Origin: Ignavibacteriales bacterium
Lineage (GTDB): Bacteria; Bacteroidota; Ignavibacteria; Ignavibacteriales; Ignavibacteriaceae
DNA length: 64,000 nucleotides
Reading direction: 5' to 3'
Assembly: GCA_016707115.1 (NCBI GenBank)
Contig: JADJIH010000023.1
Coordinates: forward strand, 122,555-186,554
Under the pieces are notes generated by a model. The model worked only from the letters and a program-made list of their open reading frames with translations, had not been told where the DNA came from and searched no databases. Each line of letters starts with the position of its first letter. Positions within the stretch are counted from its first letter, which is position 1. Shown here piece after piece: positions 10,210 through 19,934 of this stretch. The translations under genes and the position numbers were made by a program.

Positions 10210-10896
10210 CTAAACAATATTTTCCACAAACCATTTATGAACAGAATACATTTCCTTAAATGTTTTATAAGAGAAAGAAATTGGATCTTTTTTTGTTAAT
10301 TCAGAAAAATCTTTGCTTTCGTAATAAACATAAAAGCCGCTGTGTAAAAGTAATTCGTTATAAACATAGTCCGGATCAAATCCGCGCGGGGTTTTTTTAT
10401 ATGTTTTTCCACCAAGCTGATATTTTTTATTCTTTAAAAATTTCTTTGCTAGATCATTAAGTTCTTTGGCTTTTGCAGGATTAGAAACAATCTCGCGGTA
10501 TTTAATCAATTGATCTTTTGTGAATTGATACATTCCGGCACCAAGAAAAAATAGTTTTGGTTCGATGTGAAAATACAGTCCGGAACATTCCATTTTCTTT
10601 CCACTTCCTTCCCAAAAGTATAAACCCATATTCGTTTTAAACGGGGCTTTATTTTTACTAAATCTAACATCACGATGAAGACGAAAAATTGATTTATCTA
10701 TTTTTGGAATTGCATAAATGTTTGGCGATAATCTTGTTAGTTGTTCACCAAGATCAATTACAAATTGTACTGCGGGTTGTAAAAATTCAAAATCAAAACG
10801 TATACGATTTTTTTCAAACCATTCTTTACTGTTGTTTTTAGAAAGCGCCGTTAAAAATTTTATAGTTGATTGGGGAAAGGTGATTTCGTTCTTCAT
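10210..10896 (-). CDS. DUF2461 (TIGR02453) family protein
   Basis: A 228-residue member of DUF2461, a widespread soluble family without an established function. Recognised from NNSKEWFEKNR near the N-terminus, DKSIFRLHRDVRFSKNKAPFKTNMG in the middle, the YFHIEPKLFFLGAGMY block, and the RGFDPDYVYNELLLHSGFYVYYES end. The length is normal and the frame is intact. The upstream gene (minus strand) stops only 7 bases before this start, so the two are probably co-transcribed. No signal peptide, hence cytoplasmic. Confidence 0.88.
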   Translation of the reverse strand: MKNEITFPQSTIKFLTALSKNNSKEWFEKNRIRFDFEFLQPAVQFVIDLGEQLTRLSPNIYAIPKIDKSIFRLHRDVRFSKNKAPFKTNMGLYFWEGSGKKMECSGLYFHIEPKLFFLGAGMYQFTKDQLIKYREIVSNPAKAKELNDLAKKFLKNKKYQLGGKTYKKTPRGFDPDYVYNELLLHSGFYVYYESKDFSELTKKDPISFSYKTFKEMYSVHKWFVENIV

Positions 10897-10903
10897 ATTA
10901 AGC

Positions 10904-12198
10904 CTATTTTAAATAAACTATTTTTTTAGAGATGAAAGTATCTTCCGAAATCAAAGATATAATATAAACACCACTTGATAAAATTAAATTTTGTTTTCTG
11001 GGAGAAAATTCAAATTGATAAAATCCCCAGTAAAACTCATCTTCATATAAAGTTGCTATTTCGTTACCAAGGATGCCGTAAAGTTTTAGTTTTGCCTTTG
11101 TTGGGATGTCAAAATCAGGGGACAACACAGTAAATTCAATATATGTTTTTTCAGTAAAGGGATTTGGATAGTTAGAAACCCACTCGAATTTTACTTTCTC
11201 AGTTGATGGTTTTTTTAAAGATGTAAACTTAAGCAATGCCCCATTTTCTCCACAAGCAAAGCCGGTATATTGATCAACAAATTGAAGATCATAAACAATA
11301 CTACTGTCGGGTGTCAACTCTTCAATCCAGTTGTTTCCACCATCTCCGGTGTGTAAAAATTTGTAACCAGAGGCTGACCAACCCTCATTTTGGTTTAAGA
11401 AATCTATCGCAAATGAAATTCCGAAAAAAGGCAGTTCTGTAAAAGCCCAAGTAATACCCCCATCGGTTGTTTTTATAACGCCGATAGGATAAAGCAACTC
11501 TGGATCCCCCGATAAAGAGATCGCATTAAGCGAATCAAAAACAAACACATCATAAATTTGGTCCGGACTCAATCCAATTGAAGACCAATTATTTCCACCG
11601 TCAGTTGTTCTCCAAACAACACCGGCAACATCAACTCTGCCTCCACAGGCATATCCAAAAGTATTGCTGTAAAAAGAAAACTTATTGATTGGTAAGGTTG
11701 ATACACCGCCTGGTTCGATAAATGAGTTTAACCAGGTTAATCCGCCATCTATTGTTTTTTTTACTCCTTTTCCACCAACAAATCCGGTATTCTCATCTAG
11801 AAAAATATTGTAGTAAAAATTTCATTTTCAAAAAACACAGAATCTTTAATCCAATCCAATCCTCCGTTTGTGGTCTTTAAAATGGAAGTTCCAAAGGGTG
11901 GTTCTGAGGGATAAGTTAAAGCCCAGCCGCGATTGGGATTAATAAAAAATATATCAACAATGGGCGTAGTTACTGTGCTGTTTTGAATGTGCCATGTTTC
12001 ACCTGCGTCTATCGTGTTAATTATTTTTCCGCCAAGACTAACAGCCCAGCCATTATTTTTATCAACAAAATAAAGCTTTCTAAGTGTTTCGTTAGTCGGC
12101 GAGATAAGACGTTCCCACTCGCTAGTTCTCTGTGCAAAAGAAAGCATTGAAAAAAACAAAATCAAAAACACCAAATACACTTTATTTAAACGCTTCAT
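10904..12198 (-). CDS. Secreted YCF48/BNR-repeat protein with T9SS C-terminal tail, one frameshift
   Basis: About 430 residues. It starts at the ATG 12196-12198 (MKRLNKVYLVF), with a signal peptide ending near SFAQ. The body has photosystem-stability-factor-like (YCF48/BNR) repeats such as NNGWAVSLGGKIINTIDAGETW, GFACGENGALLKF and TTDGGITWAF, which form a beta-propeller. The C-terminal 85 residues are a type IX secretion sorting domain: NYPNPFTEKTYIEFTV, LYGILGNEIATL, SSGVYIISL, SKKIVYLK. The frame breaks once near 11800 in a T-rich run, and the next frame continues with FLDENTGFVGGKGVKK through the middle, so the gene is probably whole in the living cell. Product likely secreted or surface-attached; ligand unknown. 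Confidence 0.82.
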
Positions 12199-12276
12199 CA
12201 ACAATTAAAAGAATCTGAATAGATTAATAATTAGTTGGTGTTAAGTTAAGAGCAATAGTCTAATTATTAAAGACCA

Positions 12277-12705
12277 TTATCCGTTTTCTAAAAACGATTT
12301 TGTTGGTAACTTTCCTGCAATTGTTGCTCTGTAAAACAAATCGCAAAGTCTCTTAACTCGCTCGCTTTCATCAAATAGTGCAGATCGTTTTACAGCAAAC
12401 ACACCTCGAGCATCGCCAATTTTACAAAGGGAAAGTGCAGCAAGAATTCGAATCTCTTCACACTCAGCATTATGTAATATGCTTAAAAGAGGTATAACGG
12501 ATTTTTCGCAGCACAACTCACCCATCATATAAACGCTTGATGCACATAATCCTTTATTACACGAGTTTGTTCCAATAAGAAGATTTTCAAAAATTTGATT
12601 CTCGTTTATTTGTGTTAAGCGCTTTGGAACAGGTTGGGAATACAGAATAGCGTTGAATAGAATGACGGTTGTGAGAACTAGTAAAACAAGCATTAACTTT
12701 TTCAT
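12277..12705 (-). CDS. Small exported HEAT-repeat-like protein
   Basis: A 142-residue protein with an N-terminal signal peptide (MKKLMLVLLVLTTVILFNAILYSQ), followed by two or three HEAT-like helical repeats (CCEKSVIPLLSILHNAECEEIRILAALSLCKIGDARG). Such repeats act as protein-binding scaffolds. Good ribosome site AAGGAG before the ATG. Five cysteines in the short mature part could form disulfides in the periplasm. The gene lies just upstream of the BNR-repeat gene on the same strand. The partner and role cannot be told from sequence. Confidence 0.7.
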   Translation of the reverse strand: MKKLMLVLLVLTTVILFNAILYSQPVPKRLTQINENQIFENLLIGTNSCNKGLCASSVYMMGELCCEKSVIPLLSILHNAECEEIRILAALSLCKIGDARGVFAVKRSALFDESERVKRLCDLFYRATIAGKLPTKSFLENG

Positions 12706-12876
12706 CGTTTCTCCTTACTATTCAATTAATAGTTAAATTATAAACACAACATGGTTTTTAAATGAAGGGCTTACAACGAATAGATGATGAAGGGTGAAAA
12801 TAATTAAGGAATAGTGTTTATCTCTGTTGTATGATAAACCTAATTTTTGACTAAAATTTTGATTTGAGTTGTTGTA

Positions 12877-13674
12877 TTAAAAAAGTTCAATTTTTTGATT
12901 AATAGAAACAATGCCCGGTTTGTTACAAACCACATTCATCCCAAACATAACTTTATTGTTAATTTTTCTATAATCACTTAGAGTTTTTAACGGCTCAACA
13001 CTACGTTCTGCGGTGTCTTGATCGGTGGTTGTAATAACACATCTTGCGCAAGGTTTAACGGCTTTAAATTTTGCATCACTAATCTTAAAATCTTTCCAAT
13101 AATCTTCTTCGTATGGATTCCCGCCGGTAAATACAAAATTTGTTCTAAATCGATTCATCGGAACCGGTCTTTGTAATCTGGAATTTAAATCTTCCAAAGA
13201 AGCCTGACCAATTATTAAAAAAGGATATGCGTCAGCAAAGCTTACTATATGTTCTTCGTTTATATATTTTTTTTCAACCAAGCGTTTTTCATCATCAGAC
13301 ATATAAACAAGAGAGCATTTTTTATTAATGGCGCTAGAAAACCAATTATTTAAATCTTTACTTACCATAACTGCATTACAAACATCATCCCAAATCTTAA
13401 CACTTAAATTCTCTTTAGAATCAGATTCAAACGGAATTACAGTTTGAGAACTATCCATAGTGTTTAATACTTTAAAACCGTTTTCAATAATGGATAATTT
13501 TAAAAATGCAAGCCGGGGAAAATCACGCTGGGTAATAAACATTCCGGTTTCATCCACAAGCAAGTAACGGCGATCGTATTTTAATCCTTGTTTATCTGCA
13601 TAAGCAGAATCAACACTTATTCCGCCAAGCGATTTTATGGGATAAATAAATATATGTGATAAAACTAAGCTCAT
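12877..13674 (-). CDS. MOSC domain-containing protein (YcbX/mARC type)
   Basis: A 265-residue protein with an N-terminal MOSC beta-barrel domain (IYPIKSLGGISVDSAYADKQGLKYDRRYLL) and a MOSC domain carrying PMNRFRTNFVF and the conserved cysteine region KPCARCVITTTDQDT (C209, C212). MOSC proteins bind the molybdenum cofactor; YcbX/mARC relatives reduce N-hydroxylated compounds. Whether it is a reductase here is inferred from family only; there is no ferredoxin domain fused at the C-terminus as in E. coli YcbX. It starts 6 bases after the stop of the DUF389 gene, so the two are probably one transcription unit. Confidence 0.86.
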   Translation of the reverse strand: MSLVLSHIFIYPIKSLGGISVDSAYADKQGLKYDRRYLLVDETGMFITQRDFPRLAFLKLSIIENGFKVLNTMDSSQTVIPFESDSKENLSVKIWDDVCNAVMVSKDLNNWFSSAINKKCSLVYMSDDEKRLVEKKYINEEHIVSFADAYPFLIIGQASLEDLNSRLQRPVPMNRFRTNFVFTGGNPYEEDYWKDFKISDAKFKAVKPCARCVITTTDQDTAERSVEPLKTLSDYRKINNKVMFGMNVVCNKPGIVSINQKIELF

Positions 13675-13680
13675 AATAGT

Positions 13681-15051
13681 TTATTGAACAACCAATTTAA
13701 CTTTACTGTTTTTTATTCTTTCAGATAACCAGTCTTGTAATGATTTTAACTCAGAGGATGAAGGTCTTCGGAGAAATTTTGCATACGCAAAAGCAATTGT
13801 ATCGGTCTTTTCACTTTTAAAGTTTTTATAAATGTTTTTACTAATTGTAAACTCAGCCAGGTTTTTATTTAATGCTTTTATTTCATTTGATATGTCTTCA
13901 ACAGGAAAGGTCTCTGCTTTTAATAGACTAAGCTCACTCTCTAATAGAGAAATCTTTTTGTCTTTGTTTTTTATTATATCTTCATTTTTTCTATAAAGAT
14001 CTTCAATAACACTTGATCTTAATGTAGCCAAATCTGGAATTGCATTTTCTCCTACGCCTTGTTTTATATTAAGTTCAATGTTTTCAAGATTATAGTTATG
14101 TAGTTTCTTTTTAAGAATATTGACTACATCTGAAGATATTACTTCCCCAAGAAGAAAAACCTCTAATTTTGTTTTATCGTTATCTGAAATAAGTTTTTTG
14201 CTTATAACCTGGGTGTTATTAAAATCAAATTCGTTGTTAATAAATTCCTGAACCTTTTTTTCTATTATACTTCTTGTAACAATATTATAGGCTAATATTA
14301 TGCTTGGAATAACCGTAATTATTACAACAGCAAGTATATATCTTCTAACTTTTGTTTCTTTTGCCCGATCAAGCAAGGTGGTTTTGTTAAACTTTAAAAA
14401 CCTAACAATTATAAACGATGAAAGGCTTATAAACACACTGTTTATAAAGAACAAATAAAAAGCTCCGAAAAAGAAAGAAAAATTTCCGGTAGCCAAACCA
14501 AACCCCGCAGTACACAGTGGAGGCATTAAGGCTGTTGCAATGGCAACTCCAGGAATTACATTACTAATATTCTTTCTTGTTGCAGCAACTATCCCTGCAA
14601 GTCCTCCGAATAAAGCGATCATTACATCCCAAATAGTTGGGGTTGTGCGTGCAAGTAATTCTGATTGTGCATCACTAAGCGGACTTATAAAAAAATAAAG
14701 TGATGAAGTTAAAACGCTTATTGCAGTTGCAATAGCAAGATTTTTAAATGCTTTTTTTATCAGCTCAAAATCGTTAATACCAATACCCAGCCCAATTCCC
14801 ATAATAGGTCCCATTAGCGGAGAAATTAGCATAGCACCAATAATAACAGCAGTGGAGTTGACATTTAATCCAATGGAAGCTATAAAAATTGCAAAAATTA
14901 AAACCCAAACATTCGTTCCCCGAAACTCAATACCTTTTTTTATTGCATCTACGATTTCATTTTCATTTGCTTTGTCTTCTTCCAGGTTAAATCTATCAAG
15001 AAGAAAATCTCGAAGAGCAACAAACAACCTTAGTTTTTTATCTATGTTCAT
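13681..15051 (-). CDS. DUF389 / TIGR00341 family membrane protein
   Basis: 456 residues. A short N-terminal cytoplasmic part is followed by a multi-spanning membrane domain typical of DUF389 (GLNVNSTAVIIGAMLISPLMGPIMGIGLGIG, VIPGVAIATALMPPLCTAGFGLA). After about residue 260 there is a soluble region with a predicted coiled coil (KNEDIIKNKDKKISLLESELSLLKAE). The family sits in the inner membrane and its function is unknown. Intact, and tightly followed by the MOSC gene. Confidence 0.88.
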   Translation of the reverse strand: MNIDKKLRLFVALRDFLLDRFNLEEDKANENEIVDAIKKGIEFRGTNVWVLIFAIFIASIGLNVNSTAVIIGAMLISPLMGPIMGIGLGIGINDFELIKKAFKNLAIATAISVLTSSLYFFISPLSDAQSELLARTTPTIWDVMIALFGGLAGIVAATRKNISNVIPGVAIATALMPPLCTAGFGLATGNFSFFFGAFYLFFINSVFISLSSFIIVRFLKFNKTTLLDRAKETKVRRYILAVVIITVIPSIILAYNIVTRSIIEKKVQEFINNEFDFNNTQVISKKLISDNDKTKLEVFLLGEVISSDVVNILKKKLHNYNLENIELNIKQGVGENAIPDLATLRSSVIEDLYRKNEDIIKNKDKKISLLESELSLLKAETFPVEDISNEIKALNKNLAEFTISKNIYKNFKSEKTDTIAFAYAKFLRRPSSSELKSLQDWLSERIKNSKVKLVVQ

Positions 15052-15089
15052 AGCACCTTAAAAATTTGATTACTAAATCTAAAGCTTAT

Positions 15090-16319
15090 TTAACTAGGCC
15101 TGGTTAGAGTAATTATAACAATTTCCGGAGTTGAGTTATATCTTACGGGCGCCAGCGACATGCCCAACCCGCCGCACACAACAGCAAGCATATCGTTAAA
15201 ATAAAAATTGCCCTTAATAAATTTTGTTTCAATCAGGGTTGGTGTAAGTTGAATAAAAGGGAATACCAAAGTAATTTGCCCGCCGTGTGTGTGTCCCGCA
15301 AGGAAAAGATCATAATCGTTTTTAGCAGCGCTAGTAATTAAAAATTCCTGAGGCTGATGCGTGAGAAATATTTTAAACTCTGCTTTGTTAGATGAGGAAA
15401 GATTTTGTAGAGTGGTTTCTGAAATCTCAGAAACGTAAGTGTTTGTAACAAAGGAAATTCCAATTCTTGAAGAATCAATTTCTATAAATCGTAATTCGTT
15501 ATCAGGCATCTCAACTTTAAAATCATTTAATGATTTTCTTACTTCACTAAGGCTTCTCACATAATCCTGCCTGTAAGCCCAGTTATCATGATCGCCTACA
15601 CAAGAATAGGTGCCGTATTTTGATTCTATTTTTCCGATATACTTTGCGGCGGTTTCAATATAATCCGGGGTTGAAGTTATCACATCTCCCGCAATTAAAA
15701 CCAGGTCTGGTTTTGATTCATTTATTTTATCAACATAACGCAAGAGTCTTTTTTCATCGGTATATCTATCTGCTTGAATATCAGAAATAAAAGCGATCTT
15801 AATTCCCTCTAGTTCTTTTGGGAGATTCTTCTTTTTGTAGTCAACGGTTCTGATTTCGACATTATTATAATCATAAATTATTCTTGCCGGTATGTAAATG
15901 ATAAAAAATAATGTAAGTGCTAAAAATATTTTAACCTGTAGACGATAAAGATTATGCTTGTGTTTTTTATAAATTGGATAAACAATCAATTTTAGCAAAT
16001 CAATGAAAAAGAAAAGCACGCTTACCTGCAGTATTAAAATTATCAAGACCCAAAACGGATAAAGAAGGAAGTAGTCAGCAAAAATGTTTTGTGGAAACGA
16101 GACAGACTGCTTTGTTATAGCGGCATAAATTGCATTAAATATTAGAATTACAGGATAAAGGTTTAAGAGAATAAGAAAGGAATATATAATTACATATTTT
16201 TTCTTTCTTGGATAACTCGGATAAAGGGTTTTAAATACACGGTTAAGTTTTCTTGTAAAGTAATATTCCAATAACAACAGAACAACAACACCGATTAAAA
16301 CACGTCCAATTATCCACAT
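15090..16319 (-). CDS. Membrane-anchored calcineurin-like metallophosphoesterase (YkuE/YaeI type)
   Basis: 409 residues: four hydrophobic membrane segments in the first 145 residues, then a calcineurin-like phosphoesterase domain with IAFISDIQAD (about 174-183), LIAGDVI (about 208-214), VGDHDNWA (about 241-248) and LAGHTHGGQ (about 345). Relatives of this architecture hydrolyse lipid-linked phosphates such as UDP-diacylglucosamine or phosphatidylglycerol phosphates at the membrane, but the substrate here is unknown. One oddity: the usual GNHD metal motif reads GDHD. The gene begins 13 bases from the end of the upstream glycosyltransferase gene, which suggests an envelope-related operon. Confidence 0.86.
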   Translation of the reverse strand: MWIIGRVLIGVVVLLLLEYYFTRKLNRVFKTLYPSYPRKKKYVIIYSFLILLNLYPVILIFNAIYAAITKQSVSFPQNIFADYFLLYPFWVLIILILQVSVLFFFIDLLKLIVYPIYKKHKHNLYRLQVKIFLALTLFFIIYIPARIIYDYNNVEIRTVDYKKKNLPKELEGIKIAFISDIQADRYTDEKRLLRYVDKINESKPDLVLIAGDVITSTPDYIETAAKYIGKIESKYGTYSCVGDHDNWAYRQDYVRSLSEVRKSLNDFKVEMPDNELRFIEIDSSRIGISFVTNTYVSEISETTLQNLSSSNKAEFKIFLTHQPQEFLITSAAKNDYDLFLAGHTHGGQITLVFPFIQLTPTLIETKFIKGNFYFNDMLAVVCGGLGMSLAPVRYNSTPEIVIITLTRPS

Positions 16320-16331
16320 AATATTAATTTT

Positions 16332-17355
16332 CTAATTTTTGTTATCAGTTAAAAAAGTTTTTGCAAGCGAATAAACATCATTTATTGCAATTCCATTTAT
16401 GTCATTGGTTTTAGATTTAACGTACTTTTGATGAATTCCATTTGGAGCCCATTCGGCAGGGTTTGTTGGGCCAAACAAGGAAATCATTTTTGCATTCGAG
16501 TAACCCGCAATGTGCATAGTTCCCGTATCATTGGTAATATAAAGATCAACCAAAGATAAAATAGCTCCAAGCCGCTTAACGGGCATATTGTGTAAAACTT
16601 TAAATTCAATATTTGCTGATCGTAATTCCGTCCAAATTAGCTCAACTATATTGTTATCTGTCCAGCCGGATGTTATTAAAACATAATTATTAAAATCACC
16701 ATAAAGTTTTTTAATCAAATCTATGTAATTACTATAATTCCAAATATTTAATTCTTTTCCAGCCCCCGGATGAAAAGCTATTATCTTCTTCTTTTGATCA
16801 GGAAAATTTGTGAAAATATAATCTTTTGCAAAAGAAATGTCTTCTTCTTTGAAGTTCATTTTTATGGAGTTAATTTCTTCTTCTGATAAATCACAATCAA
16901 TTTGTTTTGCAATTTCCAGATTTCTAACTGATTGATGTTTTTTCTTCCACTTAAAGTCGGATTTTAAATTAAGATACTTATGCGATCTGTTTTCTTTTCC
17001 GTCTATCGATTTTACACCGACCCGAACTTTTGATCCTGATATCCAGTTTAAGATATGCGATGTTCTTGAAAGCACAATTGTTGAAGGTACGAAACAGAGC
17101 TGATATTTTCTGCTTCGTAATTCCCTAATGAACCCAATAATAGTTTTAATGGAAGACTTATTAAAAATAATAACACGATCGAGATACGGATTTATGTCAA
17201 AAAAAGGAATTTCATAGTTTGTTTTCGCCGCGACCAAAGTAATCCGTGCGTCAGGATATTTTTCTTTAACGCCTTGTAAAGTGTTAGCGAGCAGAGCATA
17301 TCTCCAATCTGATTATGCTGACGCACAACAAGAATATTATTTACTTTTTCAGCAA
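16332..17355 (-). CDS. Glycosyltransferase family 9 (heptosyltransferase-like), one frameshift
   Basis: About 340 residues of the ADP-heptose:LPS heptosyltransferase family (GT9), which adds sugars to the lipopolysaccharide core on the cytoplasmic face. The C-terminal half has the nucleotide-sugar site features IIAFHPGAG, YVLITSGW and LYITNDTGTMHIAGYSNAKMISLFGPTNPAEW. The N-terminal Rossmann strand NNILVVRQHNQIGDMLCSLTLYKAL lies upstream in another frame, joined near 17268 by a single-base shift. The start is inferred: a TTG at 17353-17355 gives LLKKVNNILVVRQ if one A is missing from an A-run; no ATG is available. The 5' end abuts the hemB stop. Confidence 0.8.
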
Positions 17356-17370
17356 GTTCGATTTTAAATT

Positions 17371-18357
17371 TTACTTTCTTGTCTTATCGATCCACTTTGC
17401 TAGATCTTTGGCAAAGTATGTTAAAAACATATCTGCCCCTGCACGTTTAATTGCAAAGGCTGCTTCGACCATAACACGCTCTTCATCAATCCAGCCGTTA
17501 GCGCCGGCAGCTTTAATCATTGCATATTCACCGCTAACTTGATAAGCTGCAGTTGGCATCCCAAAAGTATCTTTTACTTTTCTGATTACATCAAGATATG
17601 GCCCCGCTGGTTTTACCATTACAATATCCGCGCCTTCTTCAATATCCTCAGCAACTTCGCGCAATGCTTCGTTAACATTTCCAATATCCATCTGGTGAGA
17701 TTTTCTATCACCAAAAGCAGGAGTTGATTCTGCTGCATCTCTAAATGGTCCGTAAAATCCCGAAGAATATTTTGCTGCGTAACTCATAATCGGAATTTTT
17801 GTAAAGCCTTTATAATCTAATGCTTTTCTAATTGCCGCAACTCTTCCATCCATCATATCGGAAGGAGCTATTATATCTGCGCCGGCTTCTGCGTGAGAGA
17901 CGGCTTCTCTGGCAAGAAGTGAAACGGTTTCATCATTTAGAATTTCTTCACCATTTAAAACGCCGCAATGTCCGTGAGAAGTATATTCGCACATACACAC
18001 ATCTGTAATGATTAAAAGATCTTTTACTTCGGCTTTCAATGCACGAACAGCTCGTTGAATAATTCCGTTTTCTGCGTAAGCTTCGGAGCCAACCTCATCT
18101 TTGTGCTCTGGAATTCCAAATAGAATCACGGCAGGTATTCCAAGATTACGAACTTCTTTACACTCTTTAATAAGCTCATCGATAGAAAGATTAAAAACAC
18201 CTGGCATCGATTTTATTTCTTTTTTAATTTTCTCTCCGGGCACAACAAATAGCGGATAGATCAAATCGTTTTTTGTCAACTCCGTTTCTCTAACCAAATC
18301 ACGCACAAGCGGATTGTATCTTAAACGACGATGACGAATTGTGGGATAACTAGACAT
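17371..18357 (-). CDS. hemB: Delta-aminolevulinic acid dehydratase (porphobilinogen synthase)
   Basis: Condenses two 5-aminolevulinate molecules to porphobilinogen, the third step of C5-pathway heme synthesis, in the cytoplasm. 328 residues, complete. The two catalytic lysines sit in SYAAKYSS (about K196) and VMVKPAGP (about K249). The cysteine-rich loop DVCMCEYTSHGHCG (C121, C123, C131) marks the zinc-dependent class. Its 3' end abuts the glycosyltransferase gene, and upstream lies the protoporphyrinogen oxidase gene, separated by a 23-bp inverted repeat. Confidence 0.97.
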   Translation of the reverse strand: MSSYPTIRHRRLRYNPLVRDLVRETELTKNDLIYPLFVVPGEKIKKEIKSMPGVFNLSIDELIKECKEVRNLGIPAVILFGIPEHKDEVGSEAYAENGIIQRAVRALKAEVKDLLIITDVCMCEYTSHGHCGVLNGEEILNDETVSLLAREAVSHAEAGADIIAPSDMMDGRVAAIRKALDYKGFTKIPIMSYAAKYSSGFYGPFRDAAESTPAFGDRKSHQMDIGNVNEALREVAEDIEEGADIVMVKPAGPYLDVIRKVKDTFGMPTAAYQVSGEYAMIKAAGANGWIDEERVMVEAAFAIKRAGADMFLTYFAKDLAKWIDKTRK

Positions 18358-18375
18358 TGCTTCTCCTTCTTTACT

Positions 18376-18433
18376 CTGCGTCTTTGCGTCTCTGCGGTTA
18401 ATTCTTTTCTACCGCGGAGACGCAGAGTCGCTG
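18376..18433. repeat. GC-richer inverted repeat between hemY-type gene and hemB
   Basis: Two 23-base arms (18376-18398 and 18411-18433) pair as inverted copies at 19 positions around a 12-base AT-rich spacer. The core words are CTCTGCGT and ACGCAGAG. It is far richer in GC than the surroundings and has no T-run, so it looks like a dispersed palindromic element and not a terminator. Confidence 0.7.
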
Positions 18434-18437
18434 AGGA

Positions 18438-19808
18438 TTATAATTGTTTTAAAATTTTTTCTGCAACAAGTTCAGCATTCTTAATACAGTCCCCAACGGA
18501 AATTCCACCACGGAAATTACCGCTTATAAATAATCCGGGATTTCTCTTTTCAAAATCATCAAAAAATCTTTCGTGTTCAACATATCCCAAATTGTATTGC
18601 GGAATTGCTTTTTCCCAAAATCTTTCTGATGTAAAAATTGGATCGGCAGTAATGCCCATTAGTGCTTCAAATTCTTTTCTAACTTTAGCGAGTAAGGATA
18701 TTCTATCTTCCTTTACAAACTCTGGATTTCTAGAGCCGCCAACAAATAAAGTAAATGCCGCTTTGCTTTCATCAGTTCTTTCAGAAAATATAATCGAACT
18801 CCAAAGTGCACCGAGAAAAGATTTATTTTCTTTAGCAGGAATTAAAAATCCAAATCCATCCAAATCTTGTTTAATATCTTTTCTATTATAGACTAAATAA
18901 TAAACTAAAACAGGTGGATAATAAATTGCCTCCGCATGAGTTTTAAAATCTTTATCATACTTTGTAAAAATTCCACTTGCAACATAAGATGGAATTGTTG
19001 AGAGCACAGCATCACTCTCAATTTTATTTATCGTTCCGTTTTGTTGATATGATATAGAAAATCCTTTTTCTGTTTTATCAACAGAAGTAACCTCACTCGA
19101 AAGTAAAAGGTTGGAGCCAAAATATTTTTCAATTGCTTTTGGAAGAGCGATCATCCCGCTTTTAAAGGATAACATCTTTGCAGATTGCTTTGCAACCTCT
19201 GCTCGTTTTTTTCTTTCGCGGATGCTTCGGATTGTTCCAATAATCAACCCGCCATACTTTTCTTCCAAGGCATACAACTTTGGAAACGCAGATTTAACAC
19301 TTAAATCTTCCGGCCTTCCGGCATAAACTCCGGCAACAAAGGGGTTGATAGCATAATCTAAAAATTCCTGTCCTAATCTTCGCTTAACAAATTCGGCAAG
19401 ACTTTGATAATAACCATCACCAGATCTTCCAATAAAAGGTTCCGCCATTAAGCGAAGTTTTGCTTTACCCGAAAACAATTTTGTTTTTAACAATCCTTGT
19501 GGAGACATTGGAAGCGAGTGAAGTTTGTTATCACGAAGTATATATCTTTTGTTTGCTTGCTTGCTTGCATATAAAAGCTCATGTTCAAGTTCAAGTTCTT
19601 TAATAAGTTGTCCTATAACGGGAGTGGTTTCTAAAGCGCTGTTTGGTCCGCGATCAAATAAAAAACCATTTTCAAATACGCTTTCAATAGATCCGCCAAC
19701 AGAACTATTTTTTTCAATAATCGTAACATCAAATCCTTTTTTAGATAAAAGATATGCTGTTGTTAACCCGGAAATTCCAGCACCTATTACTACGATATTT
19801 TTATTCAT
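18438..19808 (-). CDS. hemY: Protoporphyrinogen oxidase, FAD-dependent HemY/HemG type
   Basis: 456 residues. The N-terminal dinucleotide-binding fold VVIGAGISGLTTAYLLSKKG, followed by the ribityl-acidic residue in TIIEKNSSVGG, marks an FAD amine-oxidase-like flavoprotein. Family blocks FDRGPNSALETTP, DYAINPFVAGVYAGRPEDLSV and the C-terminal LFISGNFRGGISVGDCIKNA are those of oxygen-dependent coproporphyrinogen/protoporphyrinogen oxidases, which oxidise the porphyrin late in heme synthesis. From sequence I cannot tell which porphyrinogen is preferred. Adjacent to hemB on the same strand, which supports the heme role; an inverted repeat separates them. Confidence 0.92.
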   Translation of the reverse strand: MNKNIVVIGAGISGLTTAYLLSKKGFDVTIIEKNSSVGGSIESVFENGFLFDRGPNSALETTPVIGQLIKELELEHELLYASKQANKRYILRDNKLHSLPMSPQGLLKTKLFSGKAKLRLMAEPFIGRSGDGYYQSLAEFVKRRLGQEFLDYAINPFVAGVYAGRPEDLSVKSAFPKLYALEEKYGGLIIGTIRSIRERKKRAEVAKQSAKMLSFKSGMIALPKAIEKYFGSNLLLSSEVTSVDKTEKGFSISYQQNGTINKIESDAVLSTIPSYVASGIFTKYDKDFKTHAEAIYYPPVLVYYLVYNRKDIKQDLDGFGFLIPAKENKSFLGALWSSIIFSERTDESKAAFTLFVGGSRNPEFVKEDRISLLAKVRKEFEALMGITADPIFTSERFWEKAIPQYNLGYVEHERFFDDFEKRNPGLFISGNFRGGISVGDCIKNAELVAEKILKQL

Positions 19809-19934
19809 CTATGCTCTTGAACATTTTGGTTAAACTAGAACTTTAGTATGCGTAAATTTAGTAAAACAGGATAGAATTAAGAAAGCTAAAATCAGAACCG
19901 ATTTGTACGATTGAAATATATTTTGAACCGAGCA

